Shown in pieces: positions 19,031 to 29,479 of a stretch of 64,000 nucleotides of DNA. The DNA lies in contig JALKBU010000083.1 in NCBI GenBank assembly GCA_023091735.1, forward strand, positions 1-64,000, given 5' to 3'. The notes beneath the pieces are model-generated. The model worked only from the letters and a program-made list of their open reading frames with translations, did no database searches and was not told the origin of the DNA. The stretch comes from Trichomonas tenax. Taxonomy: Eukaryota; Parabasalia; Trichomonadida; Trichomonadidae. Each line of letters starts with the position of its first letter. Positions within the stretch are counted from its first letter, which is position 1. The position numbers and the translations under genes are program-made.

Positions 19031-21211
19031 TTATCTCTTTGGAATTCCAACAATAACATCAAACAGTCCTTGAAGAGCTGGTTTGTACTTTGTCTGCATT
19101 TGGTCAATCTTTGTTAATTCTTCAGGTGTTGGATCGAAATCAATTTGCGGATACAAGCAATACTTCGGTAAACATTGCCACTGCTCATTTGTAAGAACAT
19201 CTTTAAGTAGTGGAATGATTCTTCCGAAGATAGTATATCCAATCCATACAAGTCTTTCAGGAGATTTAGCAGCACTATCTATAAGAGAAATAAGTCCTTT
19301 CGTTGGTGTTGAAATGATTGATGAAAACAGTGATGCAAGAGCTGATGCAAACCATGTTGCTGGTCTAAGATGAAGACGCTTGCAGATAACTAATGCATCA
19401 CCGCTTTCACTCCAGACAACATGCTCGAACAAAAGAGAAGCTGCTGTATGAGATGCAGAGCCAACAACTAAAAACTGAGATAATCCATCGTCGATGTGTG
19501 ATGATAATTCTTCGAAGATCGATTTTGGTCGTTTAACTGTTTCATCAATTATTTTGAGCAGATCTGAATAATCACATTGGAATCTTGGCTTTGGAAGTGA
19601 CTGTGCAATATCTCTGCAATCAGACGTGATTCTTCCTTGAAGGCAAACAATCGTGAATAACTCTAAAACTGTGAATTTGAAATCTTCATCGAAAGTATCA
19701 CTTAAATTCTCAACTAACTTCTTAACTTCTCCGGGATATATTGATACAAGAAGTGGAAGATCTTTATGAAGTCTAAAATTGTAAGCATTTGAATCTTTAT
19801 CTTCAATACTAAGCATTTTCTCTCTTAATGCTTTAGCAGCACCTTTTGCATCTGACTCTGAAGTAATAACGTATGAAGGACTTGCAGCGAGTGTTGTCAT
19901 GAGTGAATTAGACCATTTATCAACACCACTGATTATATTGATAATAATCGAACGACTTTCATTTGTTGATGACAAAACTTCTAACAATCTAACTGGATTT
20001 GAGCAAATTGCGACAATGATGTTTCTTATATCGTGTGGAAGGTTTCTTTTTCCTTCATTCTGCTTCATGATTCCGAGGAGCGATTTTAATAAGTTCATTT
20101 TCAGTGGCGCTGATGTTCCGAGATAATAAGAGCTCAAAAACTCTGCGAATATGAATAACGTTGGTTCTGATATTTGCGGAGGTTGTTCTAAAACAGAAGC
20201 GATTATATCGATGATTCCGTCTGATATAGCCGTTGAATGATTGAGTGGGAGTGTTGCTAATGATGCTCTTGCCTCCCTTTGTATTGGATGAGCCCAGTAA
20301 GCAACAGTTCTCAAAGCTGCTGAAACAATATCTAAAAATTGACTTGGATTTCCAATACCAAGAGATAAGCAATGACAGATGATGCAGAAATCACCGCTAT
20401 GACCCTGCTTAAGGTATTCTACTGAGTTTTTGATGACATTTCTAAGCATTTCTTTCGTAAATAATTTATACATCCATTTAAGTCCTGTATCGAAGCACAT
20501 AAGTGTCTCAAAGTTCTGTGAATTGTTGATATTTTCTAAAAGGCCGAGAATAAGATTGAATTCGTTTGCATCTATCGGTGAAGGGCGATGTTCAGATAAT
20601 CTTTCGAGTAATAAGAACAAAGCTGCGCAGAACTCGAACGACACGGGTCCCCTGTGCCAGAATTCTATTGCAACTTTGAACACATTGAAAAGATGACGTA
20701 AATCTACAATAACTGGCGCAGATCTAAGCAGAGAGAATGAATATAATCTAACAATAACAATCGGTGATTGACAACACATAATGCACGCGTTGTAATATAG
20801 TGTTAATTCGGGAGAATATAAGAGATTATTAATTCTTACGCTTCTAAGGATCAATATTTGCTCTACGTCGGCACTTTCAGCAGAAAGAACCTGACCAATA
20901 AGTTCTGTTGGCTCTACTGATGCTGGAGCGCCTCCCTGAGGGATCCAAAGCCCACTTTGTTTCGTTGTATCAATAATCGGCCGCATTTTTTGCACGTAGA
21001 GTTGAACAAGAGTCTTATAAGCGTTATTTGACATGATTTGTCTTTCGGATTGACCCGGAAATTGTGCAACGAATTTTTCAATAATCGGCTGCATTAAAAC
21101 GACGAAGTCTGACTTGAAATACTTTATCGGATTGGGATTGTCCGTGATTAGAGACACTGTGAAGTAATAAAGTTCTAAAAATATCCGCGAGTCTTCGAAC
21201 TCATCGGACAT
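19031..21211 (-). CDS. Hypothetical large alpha-helical protein
   Basis: 726 aa, almost entirely alpha-helical in character with regularly spaced hydrophobic heptads and no low-complexity tracts, suggesting a HEAT-like solenoid scaffold. No catalytic motif or transmembrane helix. I do not recognise an orthologue. TCATTTT at 21218-21224, minus strand, lies seven bases before ATG 21211 and matches the trichomonad initiator, supporting this start. Confidence 0.65.
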   Translation of the reverse strand: MSDEFEDSRIFLELYYFTVSLITDNPNPIKYFKSDFVVLMQPIIEKFVAQFPGQSERQIMSNNAYKTLVQLYVQKMRPIIDTTKQSGLWIPQGGAPASVEPTELIGQVLSAESADVEQILILRSVRINNLLYSPELTLYYNACIMCCQSPIVIVRLYSFSLLRSAPVIVDLRHLFNVFKVAIEFWHRGPVSFEFCAALFLLLERLSEHRPSPIDANEFNLILGLLENINNSQNFETLMCFDTGLKWMYKLFTKEMLRNVIKNSVEYLKQGHSGDFCIICHCLSLGIGNPSQFLDIVSAALRTVAYWAHPIQREARASLATLPLNHSTAISDGIIDIIASVLEQPPQISEPTLFIFAEFLSSYYLGTSAPLKMNLLKSLLGIMKQNEGKRNLPHDIRNIIVAICSNPVRLLEVLSSTNESRSIIINIISGVDKWSNSLMTTLAASPSYVITSESDAKGAAKALREKMLSIEDKDSNAYNFRLHKDLPLLVSIYPGEVKKLVENLSDTFDEDFKFTVLELFTIVCLQGRITSDCRDIAQSLPKPRFQCDYSDLLKIIDETVKRPKSIFEELSSHIDDGLSQFLVVGSASHTAASLLFEHVVWSESGDALVICKRLHLRPATWFASALASLFSSIISTPTKGLISLIDSAAKSPERLVWIGYTIFGRIIPLLKDVLTNEQWQCLPKYCLYPQIDFDPTPEELTKIDQMQTKYKPALQGLFDVIVGIPKR

Positions 21212-21521
21212 TTAAAGAAAATGAAAATTTAGAGTTAATAAAACCATCACTGAATTGTTTACTATCATCAAATTTTAAATATTTCTTCAAAATTTTAAAT
21301 CTTATTCAATATTATCAAATTAAACATCAAAATCAGACCTTTACAATGCTATATTTATCTTTGATTTAATTAGTATTATTGATTCCCAAAGACAAAAAGT
21401 TTAAATGTTATTATGTATTTGCAATTATGATAAATATCAATATATCAAATAGATCTATTAAGAATAGATCCGATATGAAATAGTAGTGATGTTTTCAAAC
21501 ATAAAAGACAAACAACATAGT
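21212..21521. other. Short spacer, no gene seen
   Basis: AT-rich spacer between two minus-strand genes. Apart from the TCATTTT initiator at 21218-21224 I see nothing in it. Confidence 0.4.
21218..21224 (-). promoter_or_regulatory. Initiator-like element (TCATTTT)
   Basis: TCATTTT on the minus strand, seven bases upstream of ATG 21211. Matches TCA-Py-(T/A) and decides the start of the 726-aa gene. Confidence 0.5.
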
Positions 21522-22610
21522 TTATTTAAATTTCTTGAAAAATTCAAGTTTGGAGTCAATTTGGGCTTTCAAGCCGTTGAATAGTGACTTGGGCTTCGGC
21601 TGGCTGTCAACCTGCAAACAATGATAAGCAAAACGAAGAATATCAAAAACACATGTCAATGTTGTCTTTTTGAGTGCCGTCATTGTCTGTATGTAATCGT
21701 CTGCTGAAATTTTGTCTGACATCATTTTGATGATTGCAACACCAATATAATTTGCATATTGCAGCAAAATATCGAAATGTGCGAATAATGAGTCCCACAC
21801 AATCACTAGATCAGGAATCATGAAGAATTGAGCGAATAAAATGTTCAACCATGGAAATGCAAATGTTAATGGATGAATATCGAATCCTTTGATGACAGCA
21901 GCTTCTCTTGGGAGATGTGTTTCCACAATTTGCATGAATTCATTCATTCTATGCATGATTATCGATGATTTATCTTGTGTCGTGAATAATTCGTTCAGTT
22001 CTGTCGATTGAATGAGATTTTGAAATAAGAAGAAAGATAATGCCTCCACCATGTCCCAGCTGTTGTCCAATATGTTTATTGCTGAAAGCAGAGTGAAGAA
22101 AATTGGGCAAATTAACTCGTTGAAACCTTGTGCATATGACAAAGTTGGGTTGACACTACCGGCAATGTACAACAATCTCTCGATTCGACGCATGTGGGGT
22201 CTGAATGGTACTAAAATATCTTCTGTTTTTCCATCAATTTCCTCTGGGAACGGGAAAAATGGGATATGATGTGAAGTACGAACGAGATCGATGTGAATAA
22301 GAGACATTAGTTGATCGTTTTCGGTTCCAAACTTAATAGTTTCGTCTGTATTTGGAAAAGATTTCTCATGCCAGTCCTGCATCTTGAAAAACTTGACAAA
22401 GTCCATATACACACGGAAGTATTTGTTTTTAGTGTCGTTCCATTCAACAGGATTGGGTGGATAAATTTTGCCCATCACAAGCCAAGCGAGAGCCCTATCT
22501 TCTGGGGGTGATTCTTCGATGCCCTTTATCAGCTCCTGCTTTATCTTCGAGATATCGATCAGAGACTCGTCCTCTGTCGACATCGTGAGGGGCAGAATTT
22601 TGAACTGCAT
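21522..22610 (-). CDS. TBC-domain Rab GTPase-activating protein (TBC1D13-like)
   Basis: 362 aa. It carries the dual catalytic fingers of TBC Rab-GAPs: the arginine finger in IHIDLVRTSHHIPFF (about residues 105-120) and the glutamine finger in YAQGFNELICPIFF (about 165). These accelerate GTP hydrolysis by Rab proteins in vesicle traffic. The domain order and the short N-terminal region ahead of it resemble TBC1D13. Met1 at 22610 is taken, though Met10 (22583) is equally plausible. Two copies of the recurrent spacer motif (22630-22640 and 22650-22660, minus orientation) lie 20-50 bases upstream, the tightest pairing in the window. Confidence 0.87.
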   Translation of the reverse strand: MQFKILPLTMSTEDESLIDISKIKQELIKGIEESPPEDRALAWLVMGKIYPPNPVEWNDTKNKYFRVYMDFVKFFKMQDWHEKSFPNTDETIKFGTENDQLMSLIHIDLVRTSHHIPFFPFPEEIDGKTEDILVPFRPHMRRIERLLYIAGSVNPTLSYAQGFNELICPIFFTLLSAINILDNSWDMVEALSFFLFQNLIQSTELNELFTTQDKSSIIMHRMNEFMQIVETHLPREAAVIKGFDIHPLTFAFPWLNILFAQFFMIPDLVIVWDSLFAHFDILLQYANYIGVAIIKMMSDKISADDYIQTMTALKKTTLTCVFDILRFAYHCLQVDSQPKPKSLFNGLKAQIDSKLEFFKKFK

Positions 22611-22629
22611 AATTCTGAAAAGTGTAGTG

Positions 22630-22660
22630 TTTACATGTCAATGAATCATTTTACATGACA
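22630..22660 (-). promoter_or_regulatory. Tandem TGTCATGTAAA-type motif upstream of TBC gene
   Basis: On the minus strand, TGTCATGTAAA (22650-22660) and TGACATGTAAA (22630-22640) lie 20 bases apart, start to start, immediately before the TBC gene's start. The position relative to the ATG suggests a promoter element. Confidence 0.45.
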
Positions 22661-24604
22661 TATAATGATATGCAAAAGCATTAAAAACGAACAATTAGAA
22701 AGCTATTATTTAACTTGAAGAGTAATCATTTCATTTGTCTATGACCTTAGCCTTCAAATTCTTTTGTAAATTCTAAAAGTGTGAAATATGATAATGATGT
22801 CCATATAAAATCAAAAGATTCCATATGGCAATGATGTTCAAATAAGATTGAATTATTTCATGTTGATTGATAAAAGAAAAGTTGACATCAAAGGTATGAT
22901 GACTAATAACCTTATTATATTTTCAAGTTTAGACGTTATCATAACGAGGCATCATAGCACTGTCATTGCTCAAGCCTTGGCTGACGCTATAAGGCCCTGG
23001 GTGTACTGTAATATTGGGTATTCTAGCTAGTCTAGCTTCCTTCTTTTTTGCTAACATATCTCCGAAAATAAAATATTTGTTTAATTTCCTCGTTTTAGAC
23101 TCGCGTTAAGTTCTCATTGATGTCACCATCGTAATTAACATTCCAAAAGTACGTCATGAAATTTGTTTTTTTGAACACCAAAGTTACTGATATCTAGACC
23201 ATGGCTTGAAAGCAGTATGAACGACAACCTACAGTAATGACACTGTTATAATACAGAGAAAATCTGGTCTACAGTTTTTGAGATCTCAATTCGAATATTC
23301 CGTTTAAACAAAATTTCGCATAAAAAAGAATATAGAGTGTGTTTCCTTCTACTGGTTACTGCAGCTGATGCTTCTATTTTAAGCAAATCATTGTTTTTAT
23401 TTACCATATTAAATTAGATTTTGTAACAATATGTCTTTTTTTCGATTATTGTTAAATGAATTACATACAAATGAAGATAATTAATGTAATATCTTCTCAT
23501 TCGTCATAAATATAAGATTGTTTTCCAATGCATGGGATTTCAGCTTTATGACTTTATACAAGATTGTACTCAAGTTTTTATAATACTGTTTATATTATAC
23601 AATCACCCTTATTATTTAAAATCTTTCTATTTCATCTACAAAGTCTTTAGAAACTAAAAGTCTCGAAAAAAATTCAACTTTTAATATCAAATTATATGCA
23701 TTTTTATATCTCGAAAACTGTATAAGCAATTTTATTCAAATCTCTCGTATAAGTCGATCATAGTCACAAAAGTGTATAGCTGCAATTTTATTCAAATCTC
23801 TCGTTTTGCTCCAGAACCAAGAACGACACCAACATCCGGGCGTTCCTTGATGATATTCTGGACGTGCTTTGTCGCGTTCTCTAAGCGCTCAGCGTATATG
23901 CTTGCTAACATCGCTTCTGTATTTCTATGTCGGTCGGTTTCAATCTGATTTCATACAGATTCAATCTGTTTTTCACCTTCTCAATTACCGATCATTTTTG
24001 ACATCGATCTAAAAAGCTCTGCATCATTACACTGTTGAGATATTTGAATGTTATGATTCTGTCAGATGTTATCCTTTTGAGATTCATACGAACAAAGATC
24101 GATCAAATGTAAAAAACTGATATTCCGTGGTAATGAGTCTTTCAATGTTCGGATTTGATCAAATCATTGTTTAAAAGCGAACATGGCAATGGTTAACATA
24201 AAACTATTGCGTTATCCATCAATTCAATGTTTATACTATTTTCAATTGTTATTTTATAGTTCAACATTAATTGATTATCTAAAATGTGATATCCGAGACT
24301 GTTCACGCTGGAATAACATTACTATATCTGTGTCTATTGTATTTCCATGGTGAGAAACAACAATTAACGCTATTATACTATTGCGATTCAATATATACAA
24401 AAATTTCTTGGTCCAAACGAAACAAAGACAATAAATATACCATCAATACGTTCGCTGTACTTCAATAGAGAAGTTTGGACTGAATATTCAGTTTTAATTA
24501 ATCATCAAAAATTATTTTCGGGATTTAAATGTGATGTAAAGATTTCGAGAATTTAAATAAATAATACATGGCTATTTATCATATATACAAAAACAAAAAA
24601 CAAC
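22661..24604. other. Two-kilobase gene-free spacer with an orphan gene fragment
   Basis: No intact gene. Contains a purine nucleoside phosphorylase N-terminal fragment at 23792-23911. A 22-bp sequence GCAATTTTATTCAAATCTCT (plus CG) occurs at 23726-23747 and again at 23782-23803. ORFs at 22848 and 24286 have no support. Confidence 0.45.
23792..23911 (-). pseudogene. Orphan N-terminal fragment of a type-II purine nucleoside phosphorylase
   Basis: Forty codons from ATG 23911. The piece AERLENATKHVQNIIKERP followed by DVGVVLGSG matches the N-terminus and phosphate-binding VxLGSGLG loop of trimeric purine nucleoside phosphorylases. These cleave purine nucleosides to base plus ribose-1-phosphate in salvage. 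After GSG the frame runs AKREI to a TGA and the rest of the enzyme is absent. The local composition is clearly more GC-rich than the flanks. The break coincides with the second copy of the 22-bp direct repeat, so a rearrangement probably deleted the remainder. Confidence 0.65.
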
Positions 24605-26050
24605 TTACATTGGATTTTGACGAATATAATCAAGAACAGCTGCCTTATCAGCGTCTCTAAGGATGATATTGCCTGACTTGAAAAGTTGGACGATATCATC
24701 GAAAGATGGCCTATCAGATGGATCAGTTGCCCAGCATGTTTTGATCAAAGTCTCAATTCCATTAGGAAGAGGAGGAAGATGAGGACGAAGATCATTGATA
24801 ACGACGTGGTTGATGATAACTTGTGCGTCGAGTCCGTCGAATGGAATTTGGCCTGTTGCAGCTTCATAAGCGATGATTGCGTATGAATACACATCAACTT
24901 TCTCTGTGACAGAGTACTTTCCATTGAAGACCTCGGGGGCCAACCACTGAGCTGTTCCAGCCCTGTTTATTGGCTTGTAATCACTGCTGGATGTGCTTGC
25001 AATACCAAAATCGCAAATCTTGATTCTATTCTCAGTGTCTAACAAAATGTTGGGTGATTTCAAGTCTCTGTGGACGTAGCCGTTGGAGTGAATACAATTC
25101 AATCCACGGGCAATGTCGTAAAGAGCTATTGTTAAGTCCGTTGGATTCATGGTATTATTCTTGTGTAATGCGTCGAACAGGTTTCCGTTCGGCATCCACT
25201 TTGTAACAATGCAATATGGATAAGTGTCTGTAGCGCCGACAAAATTGATTATAGATGGATGTCTATTTGATGCGAGTACGGCGATCTCGTTCTGGAAGTG
25301 CTGGAGCTCTTGCATGTTGAGTTCTTCGCAATTGAGACTTTTAATGGCTACTTTCTCACCGGTTGGCTTGTAAATGCCTGAGTAAACAACAGATGATGCA
25401 CCTCGACCGATCTGGACCTCTTGGAAAATATCTGAGTGATTTAGACGATAACTCGAATATTGGTGCGGTATGGGTGAGAATAAGTTGGAATCATATAAAT
25501 TGTTCTGCTCGATTGCAGAAAACAAGTTTGAGATGCTGTTCATTCTCTTCAAAGCGTTAACAGTGACACAATTGTTGATTGTATTCTTCTTGATGAAGTT
25601 TTCAAAAGAGGAATATATGGATTGAAGTTCCTGGTAGTGGAGATTCTTCCACTCAGGATCTGCTGAATTGAAATATTTTGATCCGATTGGATCCAATTCA
25701 GCGGATTGCTCCTGAAGGGAAGTTGTGAGTGTGAATATCTTGCTTGGAAGTTCAGAGATTTTGCTTTCAAGAGTGTTCTTTGTCCACTGTTGAATTGAAT
25801 AATTCTGTAAAAGTTCCAAATATTTCTTGCAGCAATCAGTAATAATTGTTTTGTAAGCACAGTACTGTCTCTTGGATAATGTCTCGTTTGTAGCTATTGA
25901 ATTGAAGTGATCAGAGAATTTTCTGAACTGGCCAATAGCGAAAACGAACAATTTCCTGTACGCAGCCAATGTCTGGACAATCCCTTCAAAGCTCGAGCAC
26001 ACCTTCGCTATATGATTGCTAGCGAACAACAGTGTAGTCGATGAAGACAT
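24605..26050 (-). CDS. TKL-family protein kinase with N-terminal helical domain
   Basis: 481 aa. Residues 1-195 form a helical domain (FEGIVQTLAAYRKLF) of the kind often placed before trichomonad TKL kinases. The kinase domain follows at about 208-465: glycine loop IGRGASSVVYSG (214-225), VAIKS with Lys237, HRDLKSPNIL (327-336), DFG (347-349), APE (371-373) and CWATDPSDRPS. All catalytic residues are intact, so active Ser/Thr kinase signalling is expected. It ends soon after the kinase domain, unlike the 957-aa kinase at 6.4-9.3 kb, which has its extra domain on the other side. Pathway unknown. Confidence 0.9.
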   Translation of the reverse strand: MSSSTTLLFASNHIAKVCSSFEGIVQTLAAYRKLFVFAIGQFRKFSDHFNSIATNETLSKRQYCAYKTIITDCCKKYLELLQNYSIQQWTKNTLESKISELPSKIFTLTTSLQEQSAELDPIGSKYFNSADPEWKNLHYQELQSIYSSFENFIKKNTINNCVTVNALKRMNSISNLFSAIEQNNLYDSNLFSPIPHQYSSYRLNHSDIFQEVQIGRGASSVVYSGIYKPTGEKVAIKSLNCEELNMQELQHFQNEIAVLASNRHPSIINFVGATDTYPYCIVTKWMPNGNLFDALHKNNTMNPTDLTIALYDIARGLNCIHSNGYVHRDLKSPNILLDTENRIKICDFGIASTSSSDYKPINRAGTAQWLAPEVFNGKYSVTEKVDVYSYAIIAYEAATGQIPFDGLDAQVIINHVVINDLRPHLPPLPNGIETLIKTCWATDPSDRPSFDDIVQLFKSGNIILRDADKAAVLDYIRQNPM

Positions 26051-27033
26051 TTTGAACAGGAAATAGATAATTTCGCCCTGAAAAGTTCTTTTAGAAAATT
26101 ATTGAAAGGATTATGATGTGTCTATATTATCATTATAGAGTACGAATTTTGAGAATTTATTTTGAGTCTCAAAAAATTTGTAAAATCATAACGTTCATCG
26201 ATATTTTATTTTGACATAAAATTAATTTAAAATCCATTTGCTATATTTTGTGAATAAATATCATTTGAAAAGAATTCAATTTAAAATTTTGTTGAAAAGA
26301 TAGTGTATTAAATAATAGACAAAATTCATCGAATAATCAAATTGAAAAAGATTTTGGCCATTTGCAGAAATGATTATTAAATGATATGCAATATATTATT
26401 TCGTTTGATTTTGATAATTAATTGAAAAACAGTACATATATTAATCATTGGCTTAGTAAATCATAGAAAACTAAAAAATGTTATGATCGGATTTTTATCA
26501 GCCTAAAAAGAGCGATAAGGATTTTTCTAAATTGTGGTCCTGAGATTTAAGGTGCAACTATTCCGCCCCCTCCTCTAAAAGCTGTATAACCTTCGAGGGT
26601 GGTCCTTTATTTCTTCTGAAGACTCAAACCCATTATCCTCTGAAAAAGGAATTGGTAAACGGATGTTTGACTTGTAAAATCAAGAAAAATTGACAGTGTT
26701 TTTTTATAAATATATGCTAATAATGGATCTGTGACAAGCATTTCGGTCATTTTGATTGATGTGTTTTTTACGCACACGATCATAAATTTTGACTTTAAAA
26801 CATAATGTTTGTAATTGCTATCATACACTGATTAATTACGAACAGTTTATTTAGAGGTGTGAAAAGGGGTGTTTTTTCTTATTTTGGCTCGAAACTTTGG
26901 TAATATAATGCATATACTAATGCTAATATATACACCAAGTTTTGGGTGAAAAGCATCGGACAATCTTGAGATACGAATTTTTGTATCATTCCTCTCAATT
27001 GAAAAATTTTCATAAAAATATATCACGATCAAA

Positions 27034-27126
27034 CAGAAGAAGAAACCAGAGCCAGCTCAGCCACCGCCACAGGGCAATGTTGCTGGCAATGATGGTGATG
27101 ACGACGATGATGATGATTCTGATTAG
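27034..27126 (+). pseudogene. Orphan C-terminal coding fragment (Pro-rich then poly-Asp)
   Basis: Thirty codons plus TAG: KKKPEPAQPPPQG, then a run of seven Asp ending SD. Composition is GC-rich and codon-like inside AT-rich surroundings, and a TAAA polyadenylation-like site follows within 25 bases. It resembles the last exon-like end of a longer acidic-tailed protein whose body is missing upstream. No family can be assigned. Confidence 0.4.
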
Positions 27127-27912
27127 ACGATTTTGCTGATGAAATAAAAATAGGGATTAAAGCCCAACTTGCATCTGATGTAAACTATTCAAAAATATAA
27201 CCTTATGAGATGAAATTTTACTTTTGCAGGAAGCTTAGAGAAACCTGGCGTGAATTTGAATCACAAAATTTTATATACCATACTACTTCTATGTATATGC
27301 TAGATGTCTGCGGTATCAGATTTTGATAATTTCATAATTTTTTCAACTCAAAAAAATTCGCAAAATTAGAGTTCTGATGAATTATTTTAACCTTATTTGG
27401 CACAGCCCAACCTGATCGGTATTTTCATGATTTTCTTTGTTAGCTAACGACTAGATTTTTTTAGATTGGGGTATACATAGGAGATATCTTCTAATTCCTA
27501 TTATTTAGCTGAGAAACAGAAGGTCGCAATATGCTGAAAAAAGCTTAGACTTGCATGTAAAAGTGATATGTCTGTAACGGACATTTATGCCAAAATAAGC
27601 ACACAAAACACATTTGGTTAATGTGTTTTATCTATTGTATCAACAAAAATCATTGATTTATGAGGAATAAAATTTTTCAAAAATTCAAATGTTTCTACGT
27701 GAGCTCTTACGAATGTATTATGCAATTTAGATACCAACTGTAAGCTTGCTAACTCTCAACATTGTTTTGTTAATAAAAATAGAAAATCAACAATTTATTC
27801 AATGTTCAGCTGGTTTTTCATAAGATAATCCGATATGGATATACAAAATGAGCATTCAGCAGTCGGAATTTTTGCTTTATATGCTTATTTCTGTGGGTGC
27901 ATACAAGGTGTG

Positions 27913-28200
27913 GAACTCTTTATTTTCAAAACATTTTGGGTTGAAACTTTGTCCATAGCATCTATATGCATATAGGAACAATGTATGCATGGATCGCAAG
28001 TCTAAACGGTATCCTGAGATATGAAGCAATAAAGTCTCCTTTATTGATAACATTATTTTAGCGGACAGTTTTCGCTGTATTTAAACACTGAACAGAGCGT
28101 TTTATCATTTTCAAAGGAGCAGTACTACTAACAAAAATCCAGAAATAATGTATTTATTGAGTGATTTAGTCTCGGTTATTTATACTTCAAAATGATAATC
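27913..28200 (+). repeat. Dispersed non-coding repeat, copy 2
   Basis: Aligned with 10988-11280 over about 288 bases in the same orientation. The best-kept blocks are GGACAGTTTTCGCTGT and GAGTGATTTAGTCTCG. The flanks do not match, so the boundaries are real ends or the limit of detectable similarity. Confidence 0.6.
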
Positions 28201-28779
28201 TTGTAATAAAACTAACATTGTTGAAATATTCGCATTTATAAATAATTTCACTTAAATTGGCTATGATATTTGTTTGACATTAAGAAAAAGTCAGTTGTCT
28301 ATCAAATCTTATTTATATGAGGAAAAATTAATATTATATATTGTTGTTTTAAACATGTTGATTTGATTATTTTAATTTTTGTTTTTTAAGAAGTCGATTA
28401 ATTCAATTTTACTAATATGAAATCAAATTTGCTATAATGTTGTGTAAAATCATGCACATATGTACTATTAGCTAATAAAGCAATACAACTCTCTAAAACT
28501 CTACTTAATCTGTTAATTCCAAAACTAATTTTTAAAAATTTAACAAATTCACTTTTAGATGCAAGTCGGGCCTTAAATTTGATTTTTTCCGAAACATTTA
28601 ATCTTTTGAGCTCATAAATGCGTGATTTCGCAATTCGAAAGCGACAGATCGTTTCTATTTTGGATGTAGTTTCGTTTTATTCCGGAAAAACACACATTTA
28701 CTTAAAAATACGCAAGATTATTAATATTAGTTCCTTTAAAAAGCTGATCTATGTAGTAAAACATGGTAAACAAACAATT

Positions 28780-29214
28780 TTATTGAATATGCAATAATAT
28801 CAAGACAGCTTGCCTGGAAATGAAATCTTGTAGATTGTCCTGAAGAAACGATTGTAATTCATCAACAGTAATTCGAAAACTTGCTTCTGCAGGACTAGAA
28901 GGTTCCGCAGCGGCACCGTCTGTAGCGATTTCTTCTTCTTGAGGCTCCACATACGAATCATCTGGCTTCTTTTGGGCCAATCGAGCCATAATTCCAACGC
29001 TATTCATTTGTATTGATAACCGTCGAGAGATTCTGATGGGTGTTGAATGTTTGAAAAGCTTGTAGAAATATTGTTCGAATGTTTCCCAGCCTTGCTCGTT
29101 ATTCTCTGGATTATGATCTGGAGGATGATTACCGCATAAAGAAAGAATACAATTGACAATACTTCTCCGATCAAATTCTAACAGAATATGTATTACGTGA
29201 ACGAAAGGATTCAT
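28780..29214 (-). CDS. Hypothetical protein, possibly a truncated gene
   Basis: 144 aa from ATG 29214. Helix-rich N-terminal half (VIHILLEFDRRSIVNCIL), then an acidic Ala/Ser/Pro linker, then an amphipathic end (DELQSFLQDNLQDF). No family recognised. Its ATG overlaps the TAA that appears to close the preceding fragment in another frame (TTTAATGAATCC). The frame is open about 24 codons upstream of the ATG with reasonable sequence, so the real N-terminus may be elsewhere or missing. Confidence 0.4.
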   Translation of the reverse strand: MNPFVHVIHILLEFDRRSIVNCILSLCGNHPPDHNPENNEQGWETFEQYFYKLFKHSTPIRISRRLSIQMNSVGIMARLAQKKPDDSYVEPQEEEIATDGAAAEPSSPAEASFRITVDELQSFLQDNLQDFISRQAVLILLHIQ

Positions 29215-29216
29215 TA

Positions 29217-29479
29217 AAGTTCCTGCTGAACCTCCTCTACGTTCTGGATGTTTTTTGAATTTTCTGTTGTTTTGAAACGCTTAATTTAAAAAAAAAACAT
29301 TCAGAATTTAAACGCTTAATTATTTTTTGAAGATGCAACAGCTTAGATTGTTCATGTCTTTCTTGTGTTTTCAATTCATTTATTTTCCTAACATATTCTT
29401 CGTATTCCTTCTTAGCGCTTTGTCTGACTTGATCGGCAAGTTCTGGAAATAATTTTTGTGCAGGGATATGTTGATGCAT
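29217..29479 (-). pseudogene. Coiled-coil protein fragment disrupted by a 35-bp insertion
   Basis: From ATG 29479 the frame encodes a charged coiled coil (KEYEEYVRKINELKTQERHE) and then runs into a T10 tract and an unnatural end at 29237. The 12-base string AAACGCTTAATT occurs at 29275-29286 and again at 29310-29321. Skipping the 35 bases between them gives a smooth, still coiled-coil reading (IKRFKTTENSKNIQNVEEVQ) to a TAA at about 29217. So a 35-bp duplication-insertion broke the frame. The frame also extends 15 codons upstream of the ATG to a stop, so the 5' end is probably lost too. Confidence 0.45.

Larger units (their letters stand above)
26051..28779. other. Gene-poor zone with repeats and a 3' gene fragment
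   Basis: About 2.7 kb without an intact gene. Holds an orphan coding 3' end at 27034-27126 and the second copy of the dispersed repeat at 27913-28200. A possible third, more diverged copy lies near 26850-27000 (shared GAAACTTTG and GAGATA-GAA landmarks). The remainder is AT-rich and featureless. Confidence 0.45.

Noticed and set aside
22848..23030. 60-codon plus-strand ORF in the 22.6-24.6 kb spacer
   Set aside because: TTG start and no family. A short Ala-rich stretch (VIAQALADAI) is not enough to call a gene.
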